A stretch of 64,000 nt of DNA, taken from Sarcocystis neurona (taxonomy: Eukaryota; Apicomplexa; Conoidasida; Eucoccidiorida; Sarcocystidae). The notes below the pieces were generated by a model, which had not been told where the DNA came from, did not search any database, and was given only the letters and a program-made list of their open reading frames with translations. The stretch is from NCBI GenBank assembly GCA_000727475.1, contig KL647302.1, positions 747,449 through 811,448 on the forward strand, in the 5' to 3' direction. Position numbers and translations under genes: made by a program. Positions 1-12,100 of the stretch are shown here, piece after piece. The first letter of the stretch is position 1; every line of letters starts with the position of its first letter.

Positions 1-162
1 TCTGCTGCCGTCCTTGGCGAGCGTCTGTGTGGCAGGCAGCTGCCCCGAGGTGTACCTGATTGACCTAGAGGCCGGATGCTTCCTTACCCCGTGGAAGACG
101 GCGAGTGCGGCGAACAACTGCTGCTTCTCGTCCTCTGCTCTCCCCATTCTCGCCGTAGGCGG
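1..162 (+). CDS. NOL10: NOL10 visible exon 1 (WD40 region), partial
   Basis: Read in the frame starting at base 2. It carries PEVYLIDLEAGCFLTPWKTA and ends ILAVGG. The donor is GTACGT at 163, leaving two bases of a codon that the next exon completes. The exon is cut by the window edge. Confidence 0.88.
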
Positions 163-3100
163 GTACGTTCTCCTTCTGCTGCGATACCTGCGGTCCAAAC
201 GGCCTGGGGGCTCCGTGCTGCGCGACACGCGTCAGGAGGGTCCACCGGGCGCGGACCTTCATATGCAGCGCGGGGCTCGCGTCGACACATCTCTACGCGT
301 ATACTTACCTAGACACACATATGTTTGTGCATATATATATATATATATATAAACGTGCGCGTACCTGCGTATGCACATGGGCGAAATACAATGTAAGTAC
401 ATACAACATGTACGTGTATATCTCTGCGCGCAAAGTCAATATGTGTACGCGTGTGTGTATTCCTGCGCCTACGTGTATATATACACCTGCTCATATACAC
501 GTAAATCACGCGTACGTGTACGCAGTCGTAGGCTTACACAAATTTCTCTATCTATCTATCCACGTTTCTCTCTCTCTGTCTCTCTATCTATCTATATATA
601 TAGAGAGATATGTATATACCTTTGTATGCAGGTGCACGTGTGCCACCCCGTACGAATGTGTGGGGATAGCGTCTATGTATGGGAGTTGCGTAGGACGGGC
701 GGGGTTACACGTACAGAGGCGTGCGCGCTGAGGTGGACGCACTTGCATACGCGGTGGGCTCTTTTCGTTGGGCTTGTGGGATTTTTGCTGCTGATGTGGT
801 GATGGAATTGCTGCGGCATTTGCTGCTGAAAACGCTGCCGCTCGAGTGTCAACGCCGGCGCACGGGGACATGCACCGGAGCAGTCTGCGTCTGTTGTGAT
901 GGCAGCGACGCATGCGAATAGCTGCTGTTGACCCATGCCTGCTGTTGGTGACGCTGTCGTGACTGCTTGATTCCAGGAACTTCTTTTGCTGCACTGCTGT
1001 TGCTGACATCGTCGGTGGTGCTCCTGCTGTTGCTGCTGCTGCTCGGGCACGCTGGGTGCTGCTGCTGCTGCTGTCTCCGCGACTGCGCGGCGGTCGGCAG
1101 ACGCTGCTGGTGTTGCCCTTGCGGCTGCTGGGACACGTGTGCTGTTGCGGCCGCGCTGCCGTCTGTGCGTCTGCGACGGTCGCGTCCGTCGTTGGTGCTG
1201 CCCCGTCGACGTGTCTGCTTCTGCCGCAGCCAGCGCATCTCTTCATGCACGCTGTTATTCTTGCTGCTACCAGCAGTCCTGCTGCGGCTGCCGCTGCCGA
1301 CGGTCGACGGCTGCTCCTGCAGCACTACTCGCACCCGCACTGCTGCTGCCGCGCAGTGCTCGTCGTGCGGTCCGTCGGCTGGGAACGCTTGTCGGCTGGC
1401 GCGGCTGCTGCTCTTCGGCTGATGGGATGCGTCCACATCTGCTAATGCTTTGCTGTCCCTGCCAGAGATGCCGCTGCTGTCGTCGGTAGTCACATATGCA
1501 GCAGCTCGTTTGGCTGCCCCTCCGCTCCCCGCGTCGCCTCTGCTGCTGCTGTCGTCTACCCAGCTCCTTCTTATGGGAGGGTTCGAGCAGCATACGCGTC
1601 CTGCTGGGAGGACGTTGTGAAAGTCTTTCTTGGGCGTATTTCCGCTTCCGCGTAGATAATAACGCCCACTCATGTGTCCGCCTGTGCGACCCGCCTTGCA
1701 TGTACATATCTGTCGGTGCCTGTAGTAGCATCGTCAGGTCACGTCTGCGCGTCTTTCCCGCTTCTTCATGCGGGCTCTCTGTACAGGGGCGTTCGTTGCC
1801 GTGTTCACCCACCACTCCTCAGCCGCCGTGCATTCGTGCTTCTTTGATTTCCCCTAACGTCGCTGTACGTACACCTGGGTCTTGTACGTATCCACTGTAT
1901 TGTTGATCTTACTTACGCGCGCACATGCGTCGTTCTACCCACATACGTATGTGTATGTGTGTAGTGTGTATTTGTTTGCAAGTATACAAAGGCAGGTAGA
2001 CACGTTTGTTAGCCACACGCACTACCTCATCGTTTCCTCCACCTACGCTCTGTAGACGCCGTCTTGCCTCGCGAGGGGCCGTGGGCCCCGTAGCCGTGTG
2101 GGTAGTTTGCTTTTTTTCGAGATTCAGCAGATAACGTCGCGCTGTGCGCCTCTCTTTGTGTTCCCCTCCTCTCCTCTCCCTCGTATCTGTGCGGCGACCT
2201 CGCTAGGCACACTAGTATACTTCCACCTGTGCCGAGGCGGTAGCGAATGGCGGAGCACTCATTATAACTCAGAATCTGAATATACGCACTTGACGCTGCG
2301 CATATATATATATGTTTGTGTGACTGTTTGCGTCGGCTAGCATTGTCTTATAGAGAACTGGCGTATCTGTTTGCTCCCTGCCCTCCTCCCTCCCCCCCCC
2401 CCCCACATTTCTCTATTCACACCTCTATCTATATCTATCCATGTATACCCATCTATCTATCTGTCTATATCTCTCTGTCTGTCTAAATCTATCTGACTGT
2501 CTATATCCATCTATCCGTCTATATCCGTCATCTATCTGAATGAATCTATCGCGTTATATCAATCTCTATATGTATCTATATGTATATGTGTAAGTAGGAG
2601 TCTGTCTACAAACGAATTTATCGCCGTCTCTATCTCTATATATACACATATGTATACATATGTACAAATGTGTATATCACGCACGTTGGTACCTCTGCCT
2701 GCCTGTACGAGTTTTCCTGTGGATTATATCTCGTGTCGTAGCTGCATACGCAGTTGCCTGAATCACGAGGAAGGAGCGTCGCCTGTGTTTTGCAGGGAAA
2801 GTGGGGAAGTGGAGTGTTTTGATCACCGCACGGCGAAGAGCGTTGCTCTGTTGGACGTCTCACCGCATGCAGGTCCTCTGTCCGGCTCTGCGGCGGCAGC
2901 ACCGTAAGTTATTGCGAGAGGCTTTGCTGCCGTGCTGCTGCTGCTGCGTTGCCGCAGCCAGCTGGCGTCTCTTTTCCCGTGGTGGAGAGATGCCGCACCA
3001 GCACCTCACAGACAGCCGGGAATGGAGCGTCTTGCAGGAGGGGACTGCACATGCGTGGTTCTTCTCGTGTCTTACAAGTTCATTTGTTAGATGTGAAGAG

Positions 3101-6100
3101 GCGCCTCTGCAGAGCTGACACATACATACATGCGCGTAAATGGAGAGATCTTTTTGCGTCTCACGCCAGTAGGTACGCGTGTGTGTGTGCGTCTTCGTGC
3201 GCGTGCAAAGGCGCGTCCCTCTCCATAGACGTATGGTGGCTTGTGCAGCTGCTGGCGCCATGCATGCAGACGACAGAGATGTGTGGCCGCGTGTGTGTCC
3301 TAGGCTCAGAAACGTGTCTGAGACAGCGCGACCTCTTTGCTGGCTTGCTGCTGTTGCTGCTGCCTTGCTCGCTTGCTGGTGCCGCCGCTGCTTTGCTCGC
3401 TTGCGGCTGTTGCTGCTGCGTTGCCTGCGTGCTGCTGCTGCTACCGGTGCACCTGGGGCGTGGGGTTGCTGCTCTGCGCAGCTGGGCTTTACCGCTGCTA
3501 CTGTCGCAACTCTTCACCTGCTGCTGCTTCTGTGCTGCTGCGTCGTCTGTGTCTACGGTGCCGCGCTGCTATGCTGCTGCTGCGTCGCTGCTCCAGCGTT
3601 GCGACGCTGCCTGTAGGAATTCGCGGCCGGTGTCGCACAGGGATTGCCGACGTTGTCGCTGATTCGAGATTGCAGCCGCTGTCGTGTATTGCTGCAGCCT
3701 TGTGGCGGCTGCGTCGCTGCACCGACGTATATTTGAGTCTGTCTTTCTACATACTAGTGTGTGAGTCTCTATCCTGCAGTGTGAATCGCAGTTTTTCGTG
3801 GAACCGAAGCTTGCTCGCTGCTCGCCAGGTGTTGCGTCCGAGGTCCCGCTGCTGCTGCCACTGCGGTCGCTTTGAAGCTACTGCGTCTGCTCGTCTGTTG
3901 CTGCCGTTGTACTGGAGGTGGTTGACTGCTGCCGCTCCTCTGCAGCAGCTGCTGCTGCTGGCTTGAAACTGGGGCACTTGTGCGAGCCTGCGGCTGCTGC
4001 TGCAGTTGTCTGCGATACGGGCGGTCGGCGTGTGGGGTTGTGGTGCCGGTGCTTCGCTGTTGTGCAGAGAAGTGACGTGCGGCGCATTCTCTCCGTCGGG
4101 GCTGCAGATGTGCGTGGGCTGCAGCAGCGGTGTCTGTCTGGTCTATGACGTGCGAAGTCCTCGGCCTCTGTACTACCACACGCATTATAACTTCGAAGAG
4201 ATAAAGCACGTGGAGTGGAAGACAGCAGCAGGAGGCAGCAGCGGTCGAGCAGCGGACGACGACCCCGCCGCTGCTGCGCTGCTGCTTCTGGAGCAGCAGA
4301 GTTTCGCTGGAAGGGCGGCGGCAGCCGCAGACGGCCCTGCTGCGGAGTCGTTTCTGTGCGGGTCCACCAGCAGCAGCAGCTCTGCAGCAGGAAGCGGCTG
4401 CTCGTTGTCTTCGTCGTCTTTGGGAGAAGCCCTCGTGGCGAGTGGCGACGCCGTCAGTATTCACGTGTGGCGGTGCAGTAGCAGCAGCAGTGCTGCAGCA
4501 GCAGCGGACTGGCAGAGTCCGCAGCAGCAGCTGCTGCCGCAGCATGCAGCCTCTTCTGTTGCAGCGCCTGCTGCGGCTCAAGTTGTTGCGCACATCGAAG
4601 CGCCGGCTGCACTTCCCGAGGACGAAGGGGCAGCAGGAGGCAAGCAGACAGAAAAGATTCAGCAGCAGAGCATTGCCAGATTCAACAACTTTGTTTTTTA
4701 TCCGGGATCTGGGCTCTGCTTCACTGCATGCGAGCGAAAACGCATGGGCGTCTACTTCCTGCCTGCTCTTGGCATCGCACCGAGGTATGCGCAGCAGTGG
4801 CGCCAACAGCAGCCGCGCCGGCAAAACCAAGAGAACTTTTTTCACGTGAAGACATGCATCAACGCGAACACGTTTTCGTAGTTGTGTGTCCGTACTCCGC
4901 GTCCGCTTAGGAGCTCCAGATTTCTACGTCTGCACGTTGCCTCCACCGGGGGGATACGCCGGCTGTCCGTGCATTGTTGTGTAGCACGTGCTGCGTACAT
5001 TCCTTACGTTTCTGAGAATGTACACTCACGTAGGACGGAAAATTTGTCGCTGTGTATATGTTTCTAGATGTGGACGCATAAGTGTATGTATATATATGTG
5101 TGGAGCAGCTGAATGTGGGGGGTACCGCGTGGCTGCCGCTCCCCCGGTCTATATGTGTGGCGGCTGTGTAGGTAGAGCCCGTTGGGGGGCTCTGTACCGG
5201 CCTTGCGGGCACGGTAAAGGAACTGCATGGCGGCTGCTTTTGTGGCTAGATACTGACGCCGACTTTTTCACTTTTTCTCTCTCTCTACATTCGTCGATAC
5301 GGAGAGGAGGAGCACAACGAAGAGGAGCAGAAGGAGTGCTTTTGCGCTACCGGGAGACAGACAGGAAGATGTGCTGCTGCTCCGTCGTCTGCTGACACCG
5401 ATGTAGACAGCAGCAGCCGTGGATGCACACACGCCTAAGTAACAACGTCAAGGAGACGTCCTGCTGCTTCTCCGCAGGACGTGTCTGTCTCTTCTTGTCG
5501 TCGAAAACGAAGGCGAAAATTGCGCCCGCAAATGTGTGGAATACGTGTCGTTGCCGTGCGCAGTCCGCCTTCCCGCCGCGTGGGCGCAAGTGAAGCAGCT
5601 GCTTGACTCGTGCGGCGCTTGCATCGCCGTGTGGGGAGGGAGGAAACTTTCTCGGCAGGCGTCTCTTTATCTTGGGGATGCCTCAGGCGATTGCATGTGC
5701 TTGCACGTTCAAAAACAGACGTCTTTCTTAGAGAGTCAAACAGGCACCACGCACTTGCTGCGTGGCGTGCTTTTTCGGCGCATGAGTAGTGGCGGCTTGG
5801 CGTCGAGCAGCAGCAGTGTGGACGTATAGATGTGTTTGAGTTGGCGCCGCCCCGCCGCGTCCCATTTTGCGTGTTGCAGCTGCTGCGGGTTCTTTCTCGT
5901 GTCTCCTGCGGTTGCTCATTTTTTCCTCTTCCCGTCTCTCGTTTTCTCTTTGTGTCTCTGTCTCTGCGCGGGCGACCGCCTGCCGACTGCGGCTGCAGGT
6001 GGTGCTCCTTTTTGGACTCGATCACCGAAGAACTCGAAGAGGGTGCTGCCGTCGTCACTTCCTCCTCTTCGTCGTCCTCCTCATCTGCTGCTACTGCGGG

Positions 6101-9100
6101 CACGCCGTACGACGAGTACAAATTTCTGACGCGGCAGCAGCTCGAGCAGCTCGGCGTACAGGAGCTGATCGGCACTGCACTTGTCAAGCGCTACATGCAC
6201 GGCTACTTCATGGACGCTAAACTTTATCGAAAACTGAAGGTCAGTCTGCTTGTTTAGTCGCGACGTGTGTAGCGGTCGCGTCTCCGTCCCGATAGAGGTC
6301 CCTCACATTTCTTTCCAACCTCTTTTTTCAAGACACACACGCGTCTCTGCAGATAAGCTGCGGACCTGCGTACGGTATGCAGTGTGCCTGTTTGCAGCTA
6401 TTCGTCGCGCTGTACCTGACCCCTCAGGGTGAGGGTATATGCAAATAAGAACAAATACACGCGTATATAGGTATGGATATTTGTGGAATTTTACGTATAC
6501 ACATGTGTATATATATATGTAGAGAGAGGGAGATACAGCGAGAAGTACGGAGAAAGACTCAGGGGCGTATACGCGGATGGGAGCACACATGTGTGTGTCT
6601 CGTACACTGCATGCGTAGGGTCTGTGGATGTGTTGGTGTCTACAGTTTCATAGAACGGCGTACAGGATTTGCGCAGACGCGAAGACGCATGCGTATACGT
6701 ATCAGCACAGGGTCCTGCATCTGGTGACCCGTTCCGCCACGTCGAGAACAGCAGGGTAGTCCTCCGGTAGCTGCAGACGCCTGGGAGGGCGGTCCGTTCT
6801 CACGCACGCACTGTTTTTTAGAACTTTGTACATGTGGACGTCTCTCTCTTTTTCTCTCTCTCTCTGTGTACACCTATATACACATATATATATATATATA
6901 TATATGCAAATGTAAGAAGCGAGCATTCTTCGGTGAGTTTGTGGATGTCTGGTTTGGTATACAGCAAGCGCAGGCGGCGAGTGAGAATAAGCACGTACAT
7001 ATATACACACACTCACAGAGAGTCCTGTCGTAGGTGCACCTGCCACATATATAAGCATACATATATATAAGTATATATACAAGCAAAAGTAAGAAGTGGA
7101 CATCCCCAGGTGAGTGTGTGGATATCTGGTTTGTTGTACGGCAAGCACAGAGGGCGAGCGAGAAAAACTACGTGCATGTATATACACAGAGTCCTGTCAC
7201 ACGCGCCTACTACGAGAGCGTTCACAGCGTGTCTAGCGCCTTCGCCACGTCGCTCCTGCTATTGCTGCTGCTGCTGCTGTTACCACTACTACTACTACTG
7301 CTTGCGCCCAGAGTGGTCGAGCAGCAGACGTCTTTGCGTGTGTCTTCTGGGGAGCGTTTGTGCGAGGGAGATGTCCGCGCGCGCCCGCACACGCATGCAA
7401 CGCACTGTGACGTCGCTCTGTGCGTCGACGACCGAAGGAAGTGGATGGCACGCATGTTTTTTCTCTCGACTTTCTATGTGTGTTGTATGTGTGGATTCGT
7501 GGGGGAGACGTTCTCTTGCACACACACACACACACATGTGGACTGGCTTGTGTGTATCGTCTTCTCTTTCTCGCGGCTCCCGCTACTTATCCATATCTGT
7601 GGATATTCGTACACACACACACGTGGCTCGACGACGTGTCTGTAGCCATCCAACAACGTGTGCCAAGAATAGTACACGTGTCTCAATTATCGCTGAATAA
7701 CAAATAGAAGTATATCGGGTGAACTTGCGTATCTGTGAGCACTTGAGGATTGGCGCAGTGGCGTCTTTCTCCATACGAATATATCATTATCTATCTATCT
7801 ATATCTATATTTATATATATACGTGTCTCATTTGTCGCTGGATAACAAACTGAAGCATATCTGATGAACGTGCGTATCTATAAACACTTGATTACTATGC
7901 TGCAGTGGCGTGTTTCTCCATGAAATCTGCTATCTTCTACACACTTGTGTACACACATATGTACAGAGCGTGTTTCTTCATCTGCGTATACATATATATA
8001 TATATGTATGTGTGTAGGAATTGCTGCTAGCTTCTTAACAGTTGTACATACATATATATACAAGTTGGATTTCTCCACGTGCATGGATATCTATGGATTC
8101 TGCTAGCTTTTACACGACTATGTATACATATGTATGCAAGGTGTGTTTCTCCATTTGCACTTATATGTATATATATGCATATATATATATATACAAATAC
8201 ATGATGCTAGCGGCTACACACACACTATATATATATATATATATATACATGATGCTAGCGTCTTCACACACACACACACACACACACACTATATATATAT
8301 ACATATACATGGTGCTAGCGTCTACACACTTGTGTGCACGGGCATCTGCAGCGCGTGTTTCTCCGTATACATATATATGTATGGATAGAAATGTTGCTAG
8401 CTTCTACACAAGTGTATACACGTACATATGCAATGCTTGTTCCTCCATATATATACGTATGTTTATACAAGTGTTGAGAGCCTGTACAACACTGTATGCG
8501 TTAGGATGTATATGTATATGCGACTGCATCTGTGTACCGCACTTCACGCGTGTATATCTGTCCCTTCATCTCTGCGTATTTGCTGATTCATTACAACACG
8601 AGATTTATGTGTGCATGTGCATATACCACGTCCTTCTATCAGCGGATGGAACACGCGTGAATGTGGGCGTTTGTGCGCGTTTTTGTCTATTCCCTTCGAT
8701 AGGAGACGCTGGAGCCGTTCGACTATGACGCGTACCGTCGCGAGCGGGTGCAGCAGAAACTTCAAGAGAAGAGGAAAATGAGAATTGAGGTAAGGCGCAT
8801 TCCACTACAGGAAGCGCTCTGCTACTGTAAGTGCCATATATATATATATATACACGTATACAGTATTGGTAGAGTTACATACATATATATGTATATATAT
8901 ATATATGTACACAGTATCTGTAGAGTTACATATATATATATACATACATATATTAAGTAGTAGTCTTAAAACATTTACTACGGAATCCACACAGTATTTG
9001 TAGTTTTACATATATATATATGTATATGTATATCCTTATTTGTATGCGTACACAGTGTTCCTATAGTTACACGAATATGTATAGATAGATAGATAGACAT

Positions 9101-12100
9101 AGATATATACAGAGATATATGTACACAGTATTTGTAGAGTTATACATATATATATATGTATATAACTATGTACGTAGAGCGGTGAGTGTATGTGTACCGC
9201 TTTTTTATGCACGTGGGACACCGGGGGTGCATACGTGTGGGTGTGTAGACGAAACCGTCTATCGAACTTCTCTGACATGTCTAAGAAGCGTGACACGAAA
9301 AGTTGTGGCAGGAAAGCAAAGTTCGAACGCTGTAAAAAGGAGGAGAGGGATATAGAGAAGAAGATAGGCAGAGAAATGCAGAGGAAGCGAAAGGGAGAGA
9401 GGTATAGAGCAGGAAATTATAAAGGAAGAGGAACTCAGAGAAACACAGGAACAAGAGGAGGGGAGTGAGACAGAACAGAAGAAAAAAAGGCAGGGAAATA
9501 GAAAAAGTGAAAGGAAGACATCCAGAGAAACAGAAAGGGATATATATACAAATATATATATATATATGTATAACGAAGAGAGATGCGGAAACGGAAAGGG
9601 AGATATTTATATTTATATATATATATGTAAATGCATATCACGAAGAGAGATACGGAAACGGAAAGGGAGAGGGATATGTATCACGAAGAGAGGTAGATGA
9701 ACAGAAGGGGAGATATATATATATGTCACGAAGAGAGATACGAAAAGGGAAGGGATATATATATATATATTTATGTATCACGAAGAGAGGTAGAGGAGCA
9801 GGAAGGGAGAGAGATATTACAGAGTGCGTTACGTACGTCGCCCAAGGCTTCTTCGAAGGAGACTCTTCGGTCTGGTCTCTCAGATTGATGTACGAGAAAG
9901 TCCACCTCCTATTCACTCCGTCAACGGATATGTGTGTCTCTACCCTTCTACACTGGTAGGCATATATATATATATAATATACGTGAAGGTGAGCACACGC
10001 ATCTATATACGTATGTGCATGTATGAGCTTACGCGTGTAGAGAGGCACGCAGTCATACGTATGGAAGGGGACGTATGTCACTCCTGAGATATGTTCGGCT
10101 GCTTTCGTGCGTCTCCCTGTCTCGGTGGTTCAGAGAAACTTTGCGGCCATCTCTGCGTACGCGCGACGGATGAATGCTGCTTCCTTTCGGCCCGACACAC
10201 ATGTCTCTCCGTCTACGCTGTCGCTTTATGTGGCTGGGGATATCCACATGCAGTCCATGTCTCCGTAGCGACGGATGGTCACTTCTCCTCCTTCCTGTGT
10301 GTAGCTGTCTGTGTAGGTGCGCCGCCCGCTTCTCCCGTCTTTCGTGCGTACGTGTGCGTGTACATTTCATGTGAGTGTGTTACACGGGGTACGCAGGAGT
10401 AGTCCCCAACTCTCTCGAAGGGCATGTATGTACATTTCTTGTGTGTGTGTCTACTTGTACGCAAATCTTCTTCTATTCGCAGAGAGATCGACAGGTGGTC
10501 CTCGCCGTTTTAACACTCGGTTGCCTCCATCCCGTTCTACGGGTCTCTCTCTGTTTCGGTCTTCCCTTCTCGCTTTCTGTCTTTTTCTTTCGGTCTCTCC
10601 GTCTCTTTGTATCTTCCCTTCTGTTCCTTTCCCTTTCTTTCGCGTCCTCTTCGTCTTTTGTCTCTGTTCCGTTCTCTTCCGGTCTTCGGCTGTCTTTCCG
10701 TGTGTGTGCAAGGGTCGCGTTTGTCTACGCACAAACCTTCGAACGTGCTTGTTGGGATGATCTGCTTCCGTCCCCCCACCTACATTCGTATTTCACACAT
10801 GCGAGCGGAAAAGCTCACTTTCTCTCTCTGTGCCTCTTTTTCTGTCTACGCGCATCTACACCTACGTGTTCACTTCCATATATATATGTGGAGGTGTGTT
10901 TGTAGTGACCTCTTCGTACCTAGGTGCTTTTGTTTCTCTCTCTATATATACACATATTATGTATGTACGTAGTAACTTGGACGTACTTAGGTCTATGCCT
11001 CTATATCTATATGTATGTATGGATGTGTATCCCCGTGGTAGCCTCGACATGTACCTCTCGATGTGTATATGGCTGTATATATCTATAGTAAACTAGACGT
11101 ACCTGGGTGTGTAGTCCTCCGTATATACGTATATATGTATATGTTAACAAAGACGTATCTAGCCGTGCGTATCTCTGTATACGTGTGTATAGACGTAGAT
11201 ACACGCATGTGTATGTGCGTAGTACCCTGGACTATGAATGTGTATGTCTCCCTGTCCACAGCTACACGCCCAGGCGTCGCCGTAGACGTTTTTTTCCTGC
11301 GTGTTTATGGGAGTTTGTCTGCCCGCATGTTTTGGTGGACACGCAGATTCGACGCAAAGCTCCCAAGACAAATGTGGCGCTGGCACGCAGACTCGAGGAA
11401 ACGGCGACCACTTTGGTAAGCGAAGTGCGTTCTTATACGTCAGTACACAGATGGGCTTGCCTCTCTGTGTCTATACCTGCAAATGTTTTCCTTCCATATG
11501 TGTACGTCCTCTCATAGAGCCGGGTTTATTGCGTGTGTGTGTCTACGCATCTGCCAACCTACAAAAGCAGCCGTTCCGCCGCATCACGGATGAGTCAGCA
11601 GCGCGCCTCACGCACGTCGGAGTGCTGCGCCGGGAGACGCAGAGGTGGTGGTTCCTTGGATTTTCTCGGCTCGTGTACTGGGGCGCGGGGCTACTCTGGG
11701 TCTGTGTTGTGAGCGTGTGTGTGTAGGCGTGTAGATATAATGCCTGCTTATTACACACACGTATCTGTATATATATGTGTATATACGTACTGATATGGAG
11801 GCGTTCAGGTGTACCTTCTGTGGACAGATGTTATCGATGCGTTTATGGGTGGAGGACTCTTTCTCGGTCTGTGCGTATCGACGGGTGTATGTACTCACAC
11901 GTATTCTGATCGTTGGGTTGTTTACATGCATGTAGAAGATGTGGGGGATTTACGTATTTCTGTGTTTATCGGTGGAAGAGCGCTATATTTGTCTAGCGTA
12001 TCCTAGACGAATATGTGTGCGTGTATATATATATGTGTGTGTGTGTATGTGTGTCTGTGTGTCTGTGTATGCGTATGTAAGTCTCAGTGTGCGTGTATGT

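Larger units (their letters stand above)
163..2795 (+). other. NOL10 intron: microsatellites, no coding signal
   Basis: This 2.6-kb intron holds an AT run (331-350), CTAT/CTCT tracts (540-605), a CTG-rich block (about 945-1330), a C homopolymer (2392-2404) and a degenerate TCTA/TCTG tract (2411-2560). The open frames over the CTG block encode only homopolymers on both strands and are not genes. Confidence 0.8.
6240..8702 (+). other. NOL10 intron built from minisatellites
   Basis: Almost the whole 2.5-kb intron is repeat: two imperfect 120-base direct repeats (6905-7200), two 100-base direct repeats (7676-7921), a TGCTAGC-centred array (8025-8430) and AT or CA microsatellites. No coding segment was found. 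Confidence 0.8.
8790..11346 (+). other. NOL10 intron with three minisatellites and purine and pyrimidine tracts
   Basis: This 2.6-kb intron holds the CAGTATTTGTAGAG array (8871-9150), purine-rich sequence (about 9330-9540), the ACGAAGAGAG array (9573-9830), a pyrimidine-rich tract (about 10545-10690) and degenerate GTAGTAACTTGGACG-like repeats (10965-11240). The non-repetitive parts gave no recognisable exon. Confidence 0.75.

Noticed and set aside
849..1673. Long minus-strand Gln/Arg/Ser-rich frame
   Set aside because: It lies over an intronic CTG block, all phases are open there, and no domain is visible.
3769..4845. 358-residue minus-strand frame opposite NOL10
   Set aside because: It mirrors the CAG/CTG-rich exon 3 and intron; the plus strand carries the conserved WD40 sequence.
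8025..8430. CRISPR-like array of regular repeats
   Set aside because: Spacers are AT or CA microsatellites of variable length, the repeats are imperfect and the genome is eukaryotic.
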